Source: Paracoccus aestuarii
GTDB taxonomy: Bacteria; Pseudomonadota; Alphaproteobacteria; Rhodobacterales; Rhodobacteraceae
Reading direction: 5' to 3'
DNA: 64,000 bases
NCBI RefSeq assembly: GCF_028553885.1
Contig: NZ_CP067169.1
Location: forward strand, 186,001-250,000
Part shown: piece after piece, positions 1 through 9,875 of the stretch
Layout of the letters: the number at the start of each line of letters is the position of its first letter
How positions within the stretch are numbered: position 1 is the stretch's first letter
Notes under the pieces: model-generated
Seen by the model: the letters and a program-made list of their open reading frames with translations, nothing else
Databases searched by the model: none
Told to the model about the DNA's origin: nothing
Made by a program: the position numbers and the translations under genes

Positions 1-130
1 CGGTCACGATCTGAAAGAAGGCCATGATCGCGATCAGCGCGAACAAGAGCCCGTATTCGCGGATATGCCGCGCGATATAGGCACCGATGCCGATGCGGTC
101 GGCCTGTGCGGTGGTCTCGGTCCGGTCCAT
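1..130 (-). CDS. mmsB: Monosaccharide ABC transporter permease MmsB/GguB (N-terminal fragment)
   Basis: This is the first 43 codons of an inner-membrane permease; the rest lies beyond the left edge. The visible protein starts MDRTETTAQADRIGIG and then enters a hydrophobic segment (residues about 25-43, EYGLLFALIAIMAFFQIVT), as in MmsB/XylH-type permeases. It starts 13 bp after the stop of the ATP-binding gene, and the order binding protein, ATPase, permease is that of chvE-gguA-gguB. The function rests mostly on that context because so little of the protein is present. Confidence 0.8.
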   Translation of the reverse strand, partial: MDRTETTAQADRIGIGAYIARHIREYGLLFALIAIMAFFQIVT

Positions 131-143
131 GCCGCGTTCCCCC

Positions 144-1655
144 TTATTCCCTGACGATCAGCGACATGATCGCTTCCTGGCTGGCCTCGTCCGCGGACAG
201 TTCGCCCACGAAGCGGCCCTCGTTCATCACGTGGATCCGGTCGCACAGGCCCAACAGCTCGGGCATCTCGGACGAGATCAGGATGACCGCCTTGCCCGCG
301 CGGCTCAGCTCGTTGATGATGGTGTAGATCTCGTATTTGGCGCCCACGTCGATGCCGCGGGTCGGTTCGTCCAGGATCAGCAGCTCGGGTTCGGTGAACA
401 GCCATTTGGCCAGGACGACCTTCTGCTGGTTGCCGCCCGACAGGTTCACGACCTTCTGGAACACGGATGGCGTGCGGATGCGCAGGCTGCGGCGATAGCG
501 TTCGGCGACCTCGGTCTCGCGCCGTTCGTCGACGATGCCATGGGCCGAGACGGCGGGCAGGTTCGCCAGGATGGTGTTGCGCCGGATCGTCTCGTCGAGG
601 ATCAGGCCCAGGGTCTTGCGGTCCTCGGTCACATAGGCCAGCCCGGCGGCGATGGCGCGGTCCACGGTGGACACGTCGACCACCTTGCCATGCATGCGCA
701 CCGTGCCCGATATGTCGCGCCCCCAGCTGCGGCCGAAGACGCTCATGGCCAGTTCGGTCCGACCCGCGCCCATCAGGCCCGCGATGCCCACAACCTCGCC
801 CGCGCGGACCTGCATCGACAGATCGCGGATCGCGCGGCGGTCGCGCTGTTCGGGATGGCCCACGTTCCAGTCGCGCAGCTCGAACACCACCTCGCCCGCG
901 CGGCGTTCGCGTTCGGGGTAGCGATGGGCCATGTCGCGGCCCACCATGTCGCGCACGATGCGGTCCTCGGTCAGGCCGGCGGCATCCAGCGTGCTGATGG
1001 TCGATCCGTCGCGGATCACCGTCACCCGGTCGGCCACGCGGCGGACCTCGTTCAGCTTGTGGCTGATGATGATGCTGGTCACGCCTTGGGATTTCAGCTC
1101 CAGCAGCAGGTCCAGCAGGGCCTGGCTGTCGCTTTCCGACAGGGCGGCGGTCGGTTCGTCCAGGATCAGCAGGCGGACGTTGCGCGACAGGGCCTTGGCG
1201 ATCTCGACCAGCTGCTGCTGGCCGACGCCCAGGGTGTCGACCCGCGCGCCGGGCGGCTTGAGCAGCCCCACCTTGTCCAGAAGGGCGCGGGTCTGGCGGA
1301 AGGTGTCGGGCCAGTCGATCACCCCGCGCCGGGCGCGTTCATTGCCCAGAAAGATGTTCTCGGCGATGGTCAGCTGGGGGATCAGCGCCAGTTCCTGATG
1401 GATGATGATGCCCAGATCCTCGCTGTCGCGGATGGACCGGAACCGGGCGTCCCGGCCGTCGAAGACGATCCGCCCGTCATAGCTGCCATGGGGATAGACC
1501 CCCGACAGCACCTTCATCAGCGTCGATTTCCCCGCGCCGTTTTCCCCGCAGATGGCGTGGATGTCACCCTCGGCCACGGTCAGGCTGACATCGTCCAGGG
1601 CGCGGACGCCGGGAAAGGACTTGCCGATGCGCTGCATTTCCAGAATCGCGCCCAT
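144..1655 (-). CDS. mmsA: Monosaccharide ABC transporter ATP-binding protein MmsA/GguA
   Basis: A 503-residue protein with two tandem ABC domains, as in the sugar importers XylG and MmsA. The first Walker A is GENGAGKST at residues 37-45, followed by [15 protein letters not shown] as signature and [11 protein letters not shown] as Walker B. The second half has the degenerate Walker [10 protein letters not shown], the signature [14 protein letters not shown] and [12 protein letters not shown]. It energises uptake of monosaccharides delivered by the ChvE-like binding protein encoded just upstream. Length and domain order are normal for the family. The start at [11 protein letters not shown] leaves a 33-bp gap after chvE. 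Confidence 0.95.
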   Translation of the reverse strand: MGAILEMQRIGKSFPGVRALDDVSLTVAEGDIHAICGENGAGKSTLMKVLSGVYPHGSYDGRIVFDGRDARFRSIRDSEDLGIIIHQELALIPQLTIAENIFLGNERARRGVIDWPDTFRQTRALLDKVGLLKPPGARVDTLGVGQQQLVEIAKALSRNVRLLILDEPTAALSESDSQALLDLLLELKSQGVTSIIISHKLNEVRRVADRVTVIRDGSTISTLDAAGLTEDRIVRDMVGRDMAHRYPERERRAGEVVFELRDWNVGHPEQRDRRAIRDLSMQVRAGEVVGIAGLMGAGRTELAMSVFGRSWGRDISGTVRMHGKVVDVSTVDRAIAAGLAYVTEDRKTLGLILDETIRRNTILANLPAVSAHGIVDERRETEVAERYRRSLRIRTPSVFQKVVNLSGGNQQKVVLAKWLFTEPELLILDEPTRGIDVGAKYEIYTIINELSRAGKAVILISSEMPELLGLCDRIHVMNEGRFVGELSADEASQEAIMSLIVRE

Positions 1656-1688
1656 CGCGTCCCCTCTCCCGTCCCGGCGCCCGCGATC

Positions 1689-2744
1689 TCAGTTGATCTG
1701 GTCTTCGGTGTAATAGCCGCTGTCGATCAGCACCTCGCGCCAGTTCGACTGATCCACGCCCACCGGCTCCAGCAGGAACGAGGGGACGACCTTGACGCCG
1801 TTGTCATAGGTCTCGGTGTCGTTGATCTCGGGCTCGGTGCCCTGCAGCATCGCATCGACCATGCCGACGGTCACCCGGGCCAGTTCGCGCGTGTCCTTGA
1901 AGACGGTGGAATACTGTTCGCCCGCCAGGATCGACTTGACCGACTGGACCTCGGCATCCTGGCCGGTGACGATGGGCATGGTCTGGTCGCCCGATCCGTA
2001 GCCCACGCCCTTCAGCGACGACAGGATGCCGATGGACAGCCCGTCATAGGGCGACAGCACCCCATGCACCCGTTCCTGGGTGTAGTTCGCCGACAGCACG
2101 TTATCCATCCGCGCCTGCGCGGCCGCCCCGTCCCATCGCAGCGTGCCGACCGTCTCCATCCCCTGCTGGCCCGAGGGGATGGTGATGCGGCCGTCATCGA
2201 TCAGCGGCTGCAGGACCGACATCGCCCCGTCATAGAAGAAATAGGCGTTGTTGTCGTCCGGGCTGCCGCCGAACAGCTCGACATGCCACGGCGACTGGTC
2301 GGGAAAGCGTTCCTCCAGCCCCCGGACCAGCGAATTGGCCTGTTCGACGCCCACGCTGAAATTGTCGAAGGTGGCGTAGTAATCCACATCTGGCGTGTCG
2401 CGGATCAGCCGGTCATAGGCGATCACGCGGATGTCGGATGCGGCGGCATTGGCCAGCGCGTTGGACAGGGTGGTGCCGTCGATCGCGGCAATGACCAGAA
2501 CATCCACCCCTTGGGTGATCATGTTCTCGACCTGGGCCAGCTGGTTGGGGGTGTCGTCCTCGGCATATTGCAGGTTGGTCTGATAGCCGGCTTCCTGGAA
2601 CTGGCGGACCATGTTGTTGCCGTCGTCGATCCAGCGGGCCGAGGACTGGGTCGGCATCGCGATGCCCACGGTCTGCGCGGCGGCCCCGAAGGCCAGCCAT
2701 GACGTGCCGATCGCCAGAGCGACGGCTGCGGTTGTGATCTTCAT
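1689..2744 (-). CDS. chvE: Periplasmic multiple-sugar-binding protein ChvE
   Basis: A 351-residue periplasmic solute-binding protein with a Sec signal peptide ending near AAAQ at about residue 24, followed by [17 protein letters not shown], typical of ChvE. The start MKITTA is preceded by GGAGG six bases upstream. A longer open frame extends further upstream but lacks family similarity there. ChvE homologues bind arabinose, galactose, glucose and related sugars, feed the MmsAB importer, and in Agrobacterium also signal to VirA. No virulence genes are visible here, so a plain uptake role is inferred. First gene of the chvE-mmsA-mmsB operon, divergent from a LysR regulator. Confidence 0.93.
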   Translation of the reverse strand: MKITTAAVALAIGTSWLAFGAAAQTVGIAMPTQSSARWIDDGNNMVRQFQEAGYQTNLQYAEDDTPNQLAQVENMITQGVDVLVIAAIDGTTLSNALANAAASDIRVIAYDRLIRDTPDVDYYATFDNFSVGVEQANSLVRGLEERFPDQSPWHVELFGGSPDDNNAYFFYDGAMSVLQPLIDDGRITIPSGQQGMETVGTLRWDGAAAQARMDNVLSANYTQERVHGVLSPYDGLSIGILSSLKGVGYGSGDQTMPIVTGQDAEVQSVKSILAGEQYSTVFKDTRELARVTVGMVDAMLQGTEPEINDTETYDNGVKVVPSFLLEPVGVDQSNWREVLIDSGYYTEDQIN

Positions 2745-2845
2745 GATATCCTCCCTGACGGACGGCCCCGGTGCCAAGGCCCTTGCGCGACCCGCTCCCC
2801 CGGTTTCGCAGCATGACCCTATCGCGGCGCGGTCATATCGGGAAA

Positions 2846-2882
2846 ATGACATTCCAGACCATCTGCATACCGGAATCGTCAT
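2846..2882. promoter_or_regulatory. Interrupted inverted repeat between chvE and the LysR gene, possible operator
   Basis: The left part ATGACATTCC (2846-2855) is mirrored by GGAATCGTCAT (2872-2882): ATGAC pairs with GTCAT and ATTCC with GGAAT, with one extra base in the right half. The centre is 16 bases. It lies in the divergent chvE/LysR intergenic space and overlaps the LysR start codon. LysR regulators often bind such sites and repress themselves. This is a sequence inference; no binding evidence is available. Confidence 0.4.
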
Positions 2883-3924
2883 GTCGCACCCGCCCGCCCG
2901 ATCCTTTCTGAAGCCCGCCCAGCTGCGCCTGCTGCTGGAGATCGCCGATGGCGGCCAGCTGGGCCGCGCCGCCGCCGCCTGCGCCATGACCCAGCCCGCC
3001 GCATCGCGCATGCTGGCCGAGATCGAGCGTCAGCTGGGCGCACCCCTGTTCCTGCGCCAGCCCAAGGGCATGACCCCGACCGAGATCGGCACGGGCGTGC
3101 TGCGCCGCGCCCGCATCATCCTGCGCGAGATGCATTCCATGGCCGATGACGTGCGCGCGCTGAACGGCGGGCGGGCAGGGGCCGTGCGGATCGGGGCGGT
3201 GACCGGGCCTGCGGTGGGCTATCTGACCCGCGCGATCCGGCGCATCAAGTCCGACACGCCCGGCGCCCAGATCACCGTCGAGGTGATGCCCTCACGCGAT
3301 CTTCTGGACCAGCTGGTCGCAGGGCGGATGGATTTCGCGCTGGCCCGGATCCTGCCCGACCATGACAGCCGCGATTTCGAGATCCTGCCGATGCGCGACG
3401 AAAAGGTCAGCTTCTGCGTGCGCGCGGGCCATGCCTTGGCGGGCGTGCCGCGGGTGGGCCTGTCGGACCTGCATGACAGCGAATGGATCATGCAGAGCCG
3501 CGGCGCGCCTATCCGCGAGGCCACGCGCGAGGCCTTCGCCGCGGTCGGCCTGCCCGGGCCGGGCAACATCGTCGACAGCCCCTCGATCCTGTTCACCATC
3601 GCCTATCTGGCCCAGTCAGACGCCATCGCCGCCATTTCCGAGGAGGTCGCGCTGCTGCTGTCGCGCCCGCCCGTGGGCGCGGGCATCGCGCTGCTGCCCC
3701 ACCCGCGCGAGATCCGGGTCGAGCCCTATTACCTGCTGAACCTGCGCCGCCGCCCGCTCTCGCGCCTGGCCCGCCGCATGCGCGAGGCGGTGATCGAGGA
3801 GGTCAGCCTGGCAACCGGCGATGTCGGGGGACTTGGAGCGGGTGAAGGGAATCGAACCCTCGTCGTAAGCTTGGGAAGCTTCTGCTCTACCATTGAGCTA
3901 CACCCGCAGGCCGGATTTGCCTAG
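2881..3924 (+). CDS. LysR-family transcriptional regulator, GbpR-like
   Basis: The N-terminal winged helix-turn-helix (residues about 10-70, [18 protein letters not shown] through [16 protein letters not shown]) and LysR substrate domain (about 95-300) are clear. LysR genes divergent from chvE are known in Rhizobiales (gbpR), where the protein controls the sugar-binding protein gene, so control of the chvE operon is inferred. The frame gives 347 residues, somewhat long for the family: the last ~30 residues ([14 protein letters not shown] onward) are simply the antisense of the tRNA-Gly gene, up to a stop at 3924. The family-like part ends near 3830. No better start than the ATG at 2881 exists. 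Confidence 0.88.
   Translation: MSHPPARSFLKPAQLRLLLEIADGGQLGRAAAACAMTQPAASRMLAEIERQLGAPLFLRQPKGMTPTEIGTGVLRRARIILREMHSMADDVRALNGGRAGAVRIGAVTGPAVGYLTRAIRRIKSDTPGAQITVEVMPSRDLLDQLVAGRMDFALARILPDHDSRDFEILPMRDEKVSFCVRAGHALAGVPRVGLSDLHDSEWIMQSRGAPIREATREAFAAVGLPGPGNIVDSPSILFTIAYLAQSDAIAAISEEVALLLSRPPVGAGIALLPHPREIRVEPYYLLNLRRRPLSRLARRMREAVIEEVSLATGDVGGLGAGEGNRTLVVSLGSFCSTIELHPQAGFA
3834..3907 (-). tRNA. tRNA-Gly (anticodon CCC)
   Basis: Read on the minus strand it begins GCGGGTGTAGCTCAATGG. The acceptor stem GCGGGTG/CACCCGC is perfect, the D arm is GCTC/GAGC, the T arm has loop TTCGATT, and a TCCA 3' end is encoded. The anticodon loop TTCCCAA gives anticodon CCC. One mismatch (G-A) is seen at the top of the anticodon stem. 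It lies inside the 3' end of the LysR frame in antisense orientation. Confidence 0.95.
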
Positions 3925-4030
3925 CGCAGCCCGGGCGGGCGGTCAAGGGGCGGATGCGGGGCCTCTGGCATCGGGCGCGGCTTTGGCCTAGGACGCGGCC
4001 AAGGGGACCCGCTGGAAGGACCAAGCCGCC

Positions 4031-4915
4031 ATGTTCACCGTCTCGCTGATCGCATCGCCCGTCGCGGCGAACCTGGATGCGGACCTGGCCGGCGGGCTGG
4101 CGCGGCAATGGGGGGGCGATGCGCCGCGCTGGCTGGCCCCGGGGATCGCCGCGGAATTCGACATGATGACCGCCCCCGCCGATGCCGACCAGGTCTGGGC
4201 CGATCTGCAGACCATCGGCATCGACCTGGCCATCCAGCCCGCCGGGGGCCGGCGCAAGCGCATCCTGATCGCGGACATGGATTCCACCATGATCGGCCAG
4301 GAATGCATCGACGAGCTGGCCGACATGGCCGGCTTCGGCCCCCGCGTCGCCGCCATCACCGCCCGCGCCATGAACGGAGAGCTGGATTTCGACCAGGCGC
4401 TGACCGAGCGCGTGGCCCTGCTGCGGGACCTGCCCGAATCGGTGATCGGCCAGGTGCTGGCCGAACGCATCACCCTGGCCCCGGGCGGGCCGCAGCTGGT
4501 CGCGACGATGCGCGCGCATGGGGCCTATGCGGCGCTGGTCTCGGGCGGGTTCACCAGTTTCACCGAGGCCGTGGCCGGGATGCTGGGCTTTGACGAACAC
4601 CGCGCCAATACCCTGGCCGCCCAGGACGGGCGGCTGACCGGGCACGTCGTCCTGCCGATCCTGGGGCGCGAGGCCAAGGTCGATGCCCTGACCCAGATCG
4701 CCGCCCGCTTGGGCACCACGCCGCAGAACGCCATCGCGGTGGGCGACGGGGCCAATGACCTGGGGATGATCCAGCTGGCCGGGGCGGGCGTCGCGCTGCA
4801 TGCCAAGCCCGCGGTCGCGGCCCAGGCCCAGATCCGCATCAATCACGGCGACCTGACGGCGCTGCTCTATCTGCAGGGCTTCGCGCAGGACGATTTCGTG
4901 ACCCCCGAGCTGTGA
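4031..4915 (+). CDS. serB: Phosphoserine phosphatase SerB
   Basis: A 294-residue HAD-family hydrolase for the last step of serine synthesis, phosphoserine to serine. The catalytic motif DMDST is at residues 82-86 (nucleophile Asp82, acid Asp84), followed by MIGQEC. Motif II is SGGFTSF and motif III is GDGANDLGM near residue 238. An N-terminal ~75-residue extension before the HAD core is common in alphaproteobacterial SerB. The length fits the family. The gene stands alone between the tRNA and a TSUP permease. Confidence 0.95.
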   Translation: MFTVSLIASPVAANLDADLAGGLARQWGGDAPRWLAPGIAAEFDMMTAPADADQVWADLQTIGIDLAIQPAGGRRKRILIADMDSTMIGQECIDELADMAGFGPRVAAITARAMNGELDFDQALTERVALLRDLPESVIGQVLAERITLAPGGPQLVATMRAHGAYAALVSGGFTSFTEAVAGMLGFDEHRANTLAAQDGRLTGHVVLPILGREAKVDALTQIAARLGTTPQNAIAVGDGANDLGMIQLAGAGVALHAKPAVAAQAQIRINHGDLTALLYLQGFAQDDFVTPEL

Positions 4916-4952
4916 CGCCCCCATCGGCCATTCCCGCGAAGGGGCGCCCGCC

Positions 4953-5711
4953 ATGTTCGACCTGACGCTGGATCTGGTGATGCTGCTGATGCTGGCGGCC
5001 TTCGCCGCGGGCTTCGTCGATGCCATCGCCGGGGGCGGGGGGCTGATCACTCTGCCGGTGCTGATGCTGGCGGGGGTGCCGCCGGCCCAGGCCCTGGCCA
5101 CGAACAAGGTCCAGGGGGTCTTTGGCGCGGGCACGGCGGCCATCAGCTATGCCGCGCGGGGGCTGGTCGATCTGCGCAGCCAGTGGCGGTCCGCCCTGGT
5201 CGCCGGGGCGGCGGGGGCCGGGGGGGCGCTGCTGGTCAGCGCGGTGCCGACCGAGGGGTTGCGCCTGATCCTGCCGGTGATCCTGATCGGCATCGCGCTG
5301 TTCTTCGCGCTGAAGCCCGGGCTGGACGATCTGGACCGCACGCGGCGGCTGACGCCCCTGGTCTTTGCGCTGACGGTGGTGCCCTTCATCGGGTTTTACG
5401 ACGGACTGATGGGGCCGGGGGCGGGGGCCTTCTACATGATCGGCTTCGTCACCTTGGCGGGATACGGGGTGCTGAAGGCCACGGCGCATACCAAGCTGCT
5501 GAACTTCGCGTCGAACCTGGGCGGGCTGGGGGCCTTTGCGCTGGTCGGCCAGCCGCTGTGGATGCTGGGCGTGGCGATGGGGGCTGCGCAGATCGCGGGC
5601 GCCTGGCTGGGGGCGCGGCTGGCGTCGCGGGTGGGGGCGCGGCTGATCAAGCCCCTGCTGGTGGTCACATCGACCCTGCTGGCGGCGCGGTTGATCTGGC
5701 AGATGCTGTGA
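4953..5711 (+). CDS. TSUP-family (TauE/SafE) membrane transporter
   Basis: A 252-residue polytopic membrane protein with about eight hydrophobic segments and the family motif AAFAAGFVDAIAGGGGLITLP near residues 14-34, typical of TauE/SafE (YfcA) proteins. These export or import small sulfur-containing or organic anions. The substrate cannot be told from sequence. It follows serB by 37 bp on the same strand and is convergent with the asparaginase gene; the 110-bp gap between them holds only GC-rich short repeats. Confidence 0.9.
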   Translation: MFDLTLDLVMLLMLAAFAAGFVDAIAGGGGLITLPVLMLAGVPPAQALATNKVQGVFGAGTAAISYAARGLVDLRSQWRSALVAGAAGAGGALLVSAVPTEGLRLILPVILIGIALFFALKPGLDDLDRTRRLTPLVFALTVVPFIGFYDGLMGPGAGAFYMIGFVTLAGYGVLKATAHTKLLNFASNLGGLGAFALVGQPLWMLGVAMGAAQIAGAWLGARLASRVGARLIKPLLVVTSTLLAARLIWQML

Positions 5712-5821
5712 CGGCTGCCGGCGCCCGCTCTGCCAAGGGGCGCCGGGCCGGGACAGGGGGCGGAACGGGGGGACATTCCGCAGCGCCATAAGACCATGCG
5801 GATGCGTCGATTGCGTGACGG

Positions 5822-6808
5822 TCAGCCGGGAAATCCCGCCGCCGGACGCAGCGCGCCGGTCGCGATGCCGCGCCAATTCGCGATCGGCCCGCCCAGCAGG
5901 TCGCGCGCCGCCGGTTCGGCGGCGTCCAGCACGCCCAGATGGGTCAGGATGGCGGTGATCGCGGCCTCGCTGGCGCGGGTCGATCCATCCTCGATCTTCA
6001 GCGCGACGCCCAGGCCCTGTTCGGGCAGGATCGCGACGAAGACCGCCTCGGCCCCGGTCTTGACGGCGACGCGGCCGTCCATCGCGCCCATCAGCCGGGT
6101 GCAGGACCGGCCCTCGCCCGCGACCATGTCGGGATGGGCGCGCATCGCATCCACCAGCCGCCGCATCGCCCGGCCCCGTGCGTCCGGGCCGGGATTGGCA
6201 AAGCGCGCCATGGCGCGGGCCAGCCCCTCGACCGTGCAGGCCCAGTTGGGGGCCGAGCATCCGTCGATGCCGAAGCCGGGGCTGTCCTCTGCCGTGACCT
6301 CCTCGAAGGCGCGGCGGACGGCCTGCTGGACGGGATGGTCGGGGCGTTCGTAATCCGGCCCGCCGCCCAGATGGCGGTTCAGGGTCAGAAAGCCCGCATG
6401 CTTGCCCGAACAGTTGTTATGCGCCTGGCGCGGGGCCAGATCGGCGCAGGTCAGGCGGCGGTTCTCGACCCGGTCGCGGGGCATGTGGCAGCCGCAGCGC
6501 AGATCGTCGTCGGCCAGGCCCAGCCCCGCCAGCCAGCGGTCCACCCCGTCCACATGCGCGGCCCCGCCCGAATGGCTGGCGCAGGCCAGGGCCAGCTGGC
6601 GGGCGGTCAGGCCCGCGGCATCTGCCGCGCCACTCTCGATCAGGGGCAGGGCCTGGATCATCTTGCAGGACGACCGGGGATAGATCACCTGGCCCGGATT
6701 GCCCCAGGCCTCGACCACGCCATGGGCGTCGCAGATCACGGCATGGCCGCGATGCAGGCTCTCGCGCAGGTCGCCGCGCCACAGTTCGATCATTTCGGCC
6801 GGGCGCAT
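5822..6808 (-). CDS. L-asparaginase II-family amidohydrolase
   Basis: A 328-residue protein of the asparaginase II family, distinct from the classical bacterial type I/II enzymes. Supporting motifs are RSSCKMIQALPLIESGAAD, the SHSGG element, CGCH, NNCSGKHAGFL and DGCSAPN. It is predicted to hydrolyse asparagine to aspartate and ammonia in the cytoplasm. The start MRPAEMIELWRGD at 6808 matches family N-termini; the open frame extends further upstream without similarity. It is divergent from the IalB gene. Confidence 0.9.
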   Translation of the reverse strand: MRPAEMIELWRGDLRESLHRGHAVICDAHGVVEAWGNPGQVIYPRSSCKMIQALPLIESGAADAAGLTARQLALACASHSGGAAHVDGVDRWLAGLGLADDDLRCGCHMPRDRVENRRLTCADLAPRQAHNNCSGKHAGFLTLNRHLGGGPDYERPDHPVQQAVRRAFEEVTAEDSPGFGIDGCSAPNWACTVEGLARAMARFANPGPDARGRAMRRLVDAMRAHPDMVAGEGRSCTRLMGAMDGRVAVKTGAEAVFVAILPEQGLGVALKIEDGSTRASEAAITAILTHLGVLDAAEPAARDLLGGPIANWRGIATGALRPAAGFPG

Positions 6809-6957
6809 GGTCTTTCCCTGACAATTGCGCGATATTGCATCCGCAGCCTTTTCGGGGCCGCGAATTTTGCTATCCTGACGACAGATGGTTGAAAAGACCA
6901 CAGCAATCGGGAAAAACGCCGCATGAGCCGGCGAAATGAATGGCAGGAGGCCAGAGC

Positions 6958-7479
6958 ATGACCATCACCACGCTGCGCAGCATCGGCGCCAGCCTTGTCC
7001 TTATCGCCGGGCTGGGCACGGCGTCTGCGCAGGAATCCAGCAACGTCGTGGCCACCGAGGGCGACTGGACCGTCTTTGCCGCGGACAATCCGCGCGAATG
7101 CTGGGCCGTGTCGCCGCCGCGGTCCACCCAGAACACCCGCGACGGCCAGACCGTCGAGGTGGCGCGCGGCGACATCCGCCTCTATGTCGCCTATCGTCCG
7201 GGTCAGAACGGCGAGGTCTCCTTCAGCGGCGGCTATCCCTTCGCCCCCGATTCGACGGTCGAGGTCGATGTGGGCGGGCGCACCTTCAACCTGTTCACCG
7301 AAGGCGACAGCGCCTGGACCGGCAGCCCCTCGGATGACGAGGCGCTGATCGGCGCGCTGCGGGCCGGGGCCTCGGCCGTGGTGACGGGGCGTTCCTCGCG
7401 CGGGACGACCACCAAGGACACGTTCAGCCTGACCGGCATCACCGCCGCCACCAACACCGCCCGGTCGCGCTGCCAATAA
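6958..7479 (+). CDS. Secreted invasion-associated locus B (IalB) family protein
   Basis: A 173-residue protein with a Sec signal peptide (hydrophobic core about residues 8-20, cleavage after ASAQ) and an IalB-like domain: [16 protein letters not shown], a central LYVAYRP strand and a C-terminal Cys near the end. The two cysteines may form a disulfide. AGGAGG sits seven bases before the ATG at 6958, which favours it over an upstream ATG at 6940. IalB was named in Bartonella, but homologues are widespread in non-pathogenic Rhodobacterales and their function is unknown. Confidence 0.88.
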   Translation: MTITTLRSIGASLVLIAGLGTASAQESSNVVATEGDWTVFAADNPRECWAVSPPRSTQNTRDGQTVEVARGDIRLYVAYRPGQNGEVSFSGGYPFAPDSTVEVDVGGRTFNLFTEGDSAWTGSPSDDEALIGALRAGASAVVTGRSSRGTTTKDTFSLTGITAATNTARSRCQ

Positions 7480-7504
7480 GGCCTGCGCCGGGACGACGAC
7501 ATCG

Positions 7505-7538
7505 GGCGGGCCGGTTGATTTCCGGCCCGCCTTTGCTT
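7505..7538 (+). terminator. Rho-independent terminator after the IalB gene
   Basis: A perfect 10-bp stem GGCGGGCCGG / CCGGCCCGCC with loop TTGATTT is followed by TTTGCTT. It starts 26 bp after the IalB stop and lies before rlmN, so it should separate the two transcription units. Confidence 0.85.
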
Positions 7539-7585
7539 ATGTGGCTGTCTTTCGCCCCGTTCCGTTCCCGATTCCGGTGATCCCC

Positions 7586-8791
7586 ATGACCGATCAGACC
7601 CCGTCTGCAGCGATCCCGTCTGCGCCGATCACGCAGGACGTCATGACCCTGCCGCGCAAGCTGCCCCAGACCGACCGCATCAACCTGGTCGGGCTGACGC
7701 GCGACCAGCTGCGCGACGCGCTGATCGCCGCCGGCACGCCGGAACGCCAGGCCAAGATGCGCGTGGGCCAGGTCTGGCAGTGGATCTATCACTGGGGCGT
7801 GCGCGATTTCGCGGACATGACGAACCTGGCCAAGGATTACCGCGCCCTGCTGGCCCAGCATTTCACCATCGCCCTGCCCGAACTGGTCACCCGCCAGGTC
7901 AGCAGCGACGGCACCCGCAAATACCTGGTCCGCATCGCCGGCGGCCACGAGGTCGAGGTCGTCTACATCCCCGAGGAAGGCCGCGGCACGCTGTGCGTCA
8001 GCAGCCAGGTGGGCTGCACGCTGACCTGTTCCTTCTGTCATACGGGCACGCAGAAACTGGTCCGCAACCTGACCGCGGGGGAAATCGTCGGCCAGCTGAT
8101 GCTGGCGCGCGACGATCTGGGCGAATGGCCCGTCCAAGGCGCGCCCAAGGACGAGACGCGTCTGGTCAGCAATGTCGTGATGATGGGCATGGGCGAGCCG
8201 CTCTACAATTTCGAGAATGTCCGCGACGCGATGAAGGTCGTGATGGATGGCGAGGGCCTGTCCCTGTCGCGCCGCCGCATCACCCTGTCGACCAGCGGCG
8301 TGGTCCCCGAGATCGCCCGCACCGCCGAGGAGATCGGCTGCCTGCTGGCCGTCAGCTTCCACGCCACCACCGACGAGGTCCGCGACCGGCTGGTGCCGAT
8401 CAACAAGCGCTGGAACATCGCCACCCTGCTGGACGCGCTGCGCGATTATCCGCGCCTGACCAACAGCGAACGGATCACCTTCGAATACGTGATGCTGGAC
8501 GGGGTGAACGACACGGATGCGGATGCGCGCCGCCTGGTCAAGCTGATCCAGGGCATCCCGGCCAAGATCAACCTGATCCCCTTCAACGAATGGCCCGGCG
8601 CGCCCTATCGCCGATCCTCGCCCGAACGGATCCGGGCCTTCGCGGACATCGTCTACAAGGCGGGCTATGCCAGCCCGATCCGCACCCCGCGCGGCGAGGA
8701 TATCATGGCCGCCTGCGGCCAGCTGAAATCCGCGACCGAACGCGGCCGCAAATCCGCAGCCCAGATCGCGGCCGAGACCGCCGCCAGCTGA
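7586..8791 (+). CDS. rlmN: Dual-specificity rRNA/tRNA adenine-C2 methyltransferase RlmN
   Basis: A 401-residue radical-SAM enzyme that methylates C2 of A2503 in 23S rRNA and A37 in some tRNAs. The 4Fe-4S cluster cysteines are C144, C148 and C151 (CTLTCSFC). The C-terminal cysteine in MAACGQLK fits the methyl-relay cysteine. [10 protein letters not shown] and STSGVVPEI are also typical. ATG at 7586 is taken as start; the first ~20 residues are family-variable. It is convergent with rsgA. Confidence 0.96.
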   Translation: MTDQTPSAAIPSAPITQDVMTLPRKLPQTDRINLVGLTRDQLRDALIAAGTPERQAKMRVGQVWQWIYHWGVRDFADMTNLAKDYRALLAQHFTIALPELVTRQVSSDGTRKYLVRIAGGHEVEVVYIPEEGRGTLCVSSQVGCTLTCSFCHTGTQKLVRNLTAGEIVGQLMLARDDLGEWPVQGAPKDETRLVSNVVMMGMGEPLYNFENVRDAMKVVMDGEGLSLSRRRITLSTSGVVPEIARTAEEIGCLLAVSFHATTDEVRDRLVPINKRWNIATLLDALRDYPRLTNSERITFEYVMLDGVNDTDADARRLVKLIQGIPAKINLIPFNEWPGAPYRRSSPERIRAFADIVYKAGYASPIRTPRGEDIMAACGQLKSATERGRKSAAQIAAETAAS

Positions 8792-8810
8792 CGGCGCGCG
8801 CCGCCGGGTC

Positions 8811-8863
8811 GTCCGGTCAGCGGCGTTTCCCGCCACGACGTCCGTTCAGCGGCGTTTCCCACC
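8811..8863. repeat. Imperfect tandem duplication at the rsgA 3' end
   Basis: Two 24-bp copies start at 8811 and 8840 (GTCCGGTCAGCGGCGTTTCC and GTCCGTTCAGCGGCGTTTCC plus four more bases) and differ at two positions. The 29-bp offset is not a multiple of three. The second copy carries the last rsgA codons (GGKRR-stop); the first copy repeats them, out of frame, in the rlmN-rsgA gap. Confidence 0.8.
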
Positions 8864-9865
8864 GCGGGGCAGGGTCGTGCGGTTGCCGCGCGGCCCGGTC
8901 TGGACGGGGGTGTTGGCGCGGTTCTCCTCGGCCAGCTTGCGCCAGCGGTCCAGACGCTCGGCGGGCAGGCGGCCGTCCGCCACGGCGGCCAGCACCGCGC
9001 AGCCCGGCTCGTGCTGATGGGTGCAGTCGCGGAACCGGCACTCGGGGGCCAGCTCGGTGATTTCCGCAAACAGCATGTCCAGCCCCGAGGCGACATCGCC
9101 CAGATGCAGCGTCCGCATGCCGGGCGTGTCGATGACCCAGCCCCCGCCCGCCACCGGATGCAGCGACCGCGCGGTGGTCGTGTGCCGCCCCTTGGCATCC
9201 GATTCGCGGATCGCGCCGGTCGCCTGGCCCGTATCGGCGGTCAGCCCGGCCAAGGTGTTCAGCAGGGTCGATTTCCCCACCCCCGACGATCCGATCAGCG
9301 CCAGCGTCCGCCCCGGCCCGCACCACGGGGCCAGCCGGTCCCGCGCCTCGGGGGATTTGGCGTTCAGGGCCACCACCTCCAGATCGCGCTGCAGGTCGCG
9401 GGCGCGGGCGATCCAGGGGGCGGGGTCGTCGACTTTGTCGATCTTGGTCAGCAGGATGACGGGCCGGATCCCGGCCTCGTTCGCGACGGCCAGGTAACGC
9501 TCCAGCCGGGCCGGATTGAAATCGTCATTGCAGGAGGTGACGATGAACAGCACGTCCACATTGGCCGCGATCAGCTGGCGGATATCCGTGCCCTCGGTCC
9601 GGCGGCGCAGCAGGCTGCGGCGGTCCAGCAGGCGCAGGGCCACATGGGTCGCCGGATCGGCCAGGACCCAATCGCCCACCGCGTAATCGGCCGTGGTGGC
9701 GTGCAGCGGCAGGTCCAGCCGCTGACGCCCCCGCCCGGTTTCCGCCACCAGGCGCGACCGATGGACCGAGGCCACCCGCATCGGCAGCAGCGCATCCTCG
9801 TCATCGCCCCGCTGGTCGGCGAAGAACGCGTCCCAGCCCAGGTCCCGCAGCGCGTCGTGATCCAT
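8846..9865 (-). CDS. rsgA: Ribosome small-subunit biogenesis GTPase RsgA
   Basis: A 339-residue circularly permuted GTPase that checks 30S subunit maturation. It has the OB-fold N-terminal region, G4 TKID ([10 protein letters not shown]), the P-loop GSSGVGKST, the G3 DTPG motif ([10 protein letters not shown]) and a C-terminal zinc knuckle [14 protein letters not shown]. The start [12 protein letters not shown] at 9865 lies 10 bp after the upstream LOG-family gene, so the two are probably cotranscribed. Its 3' end is partly duplicated in the gap towards rlmN. Confidence 0.95.
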   Translation of the reverse strand: MDHDALRDLGWDAFFADQRGDDEDALLPMRVASVHRSRLVAETGRGRQRLDLPLHATTADYAVGDWVLADPATHVALRLLDRRSLLRRRTEGTDIRQLIAANVDVLFIVTSCNDDFNPARLERYLAVANEAGIRPVILLTKIDKVDDPAPWIARARDLQRDLEVVALNAKSPEARDRLAPWCGPGRTLALIGSSGVGKSTLLNTLAGLTADTGQATGAIRESDAKGRHTTTARSLHPVAGGGWVIDTPGMRTLHLGDVASGLDMLFAEITELAPECRFRDCTHQHEPGCAVLAAVADGRLPAERLDRWRKLAEENRANTPVQTGPRGNRTTLPRGGKRR

Positions 9866-9875
9866 CGCCGTCCTT

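Noticed and set aside
87-2702. 871-codon plus-strand open frame opposite the sugar transporter genes
   Set aside because: No similarity and the minus strand encodes MmsA and ChvE with full motifs and good ribosome sites.
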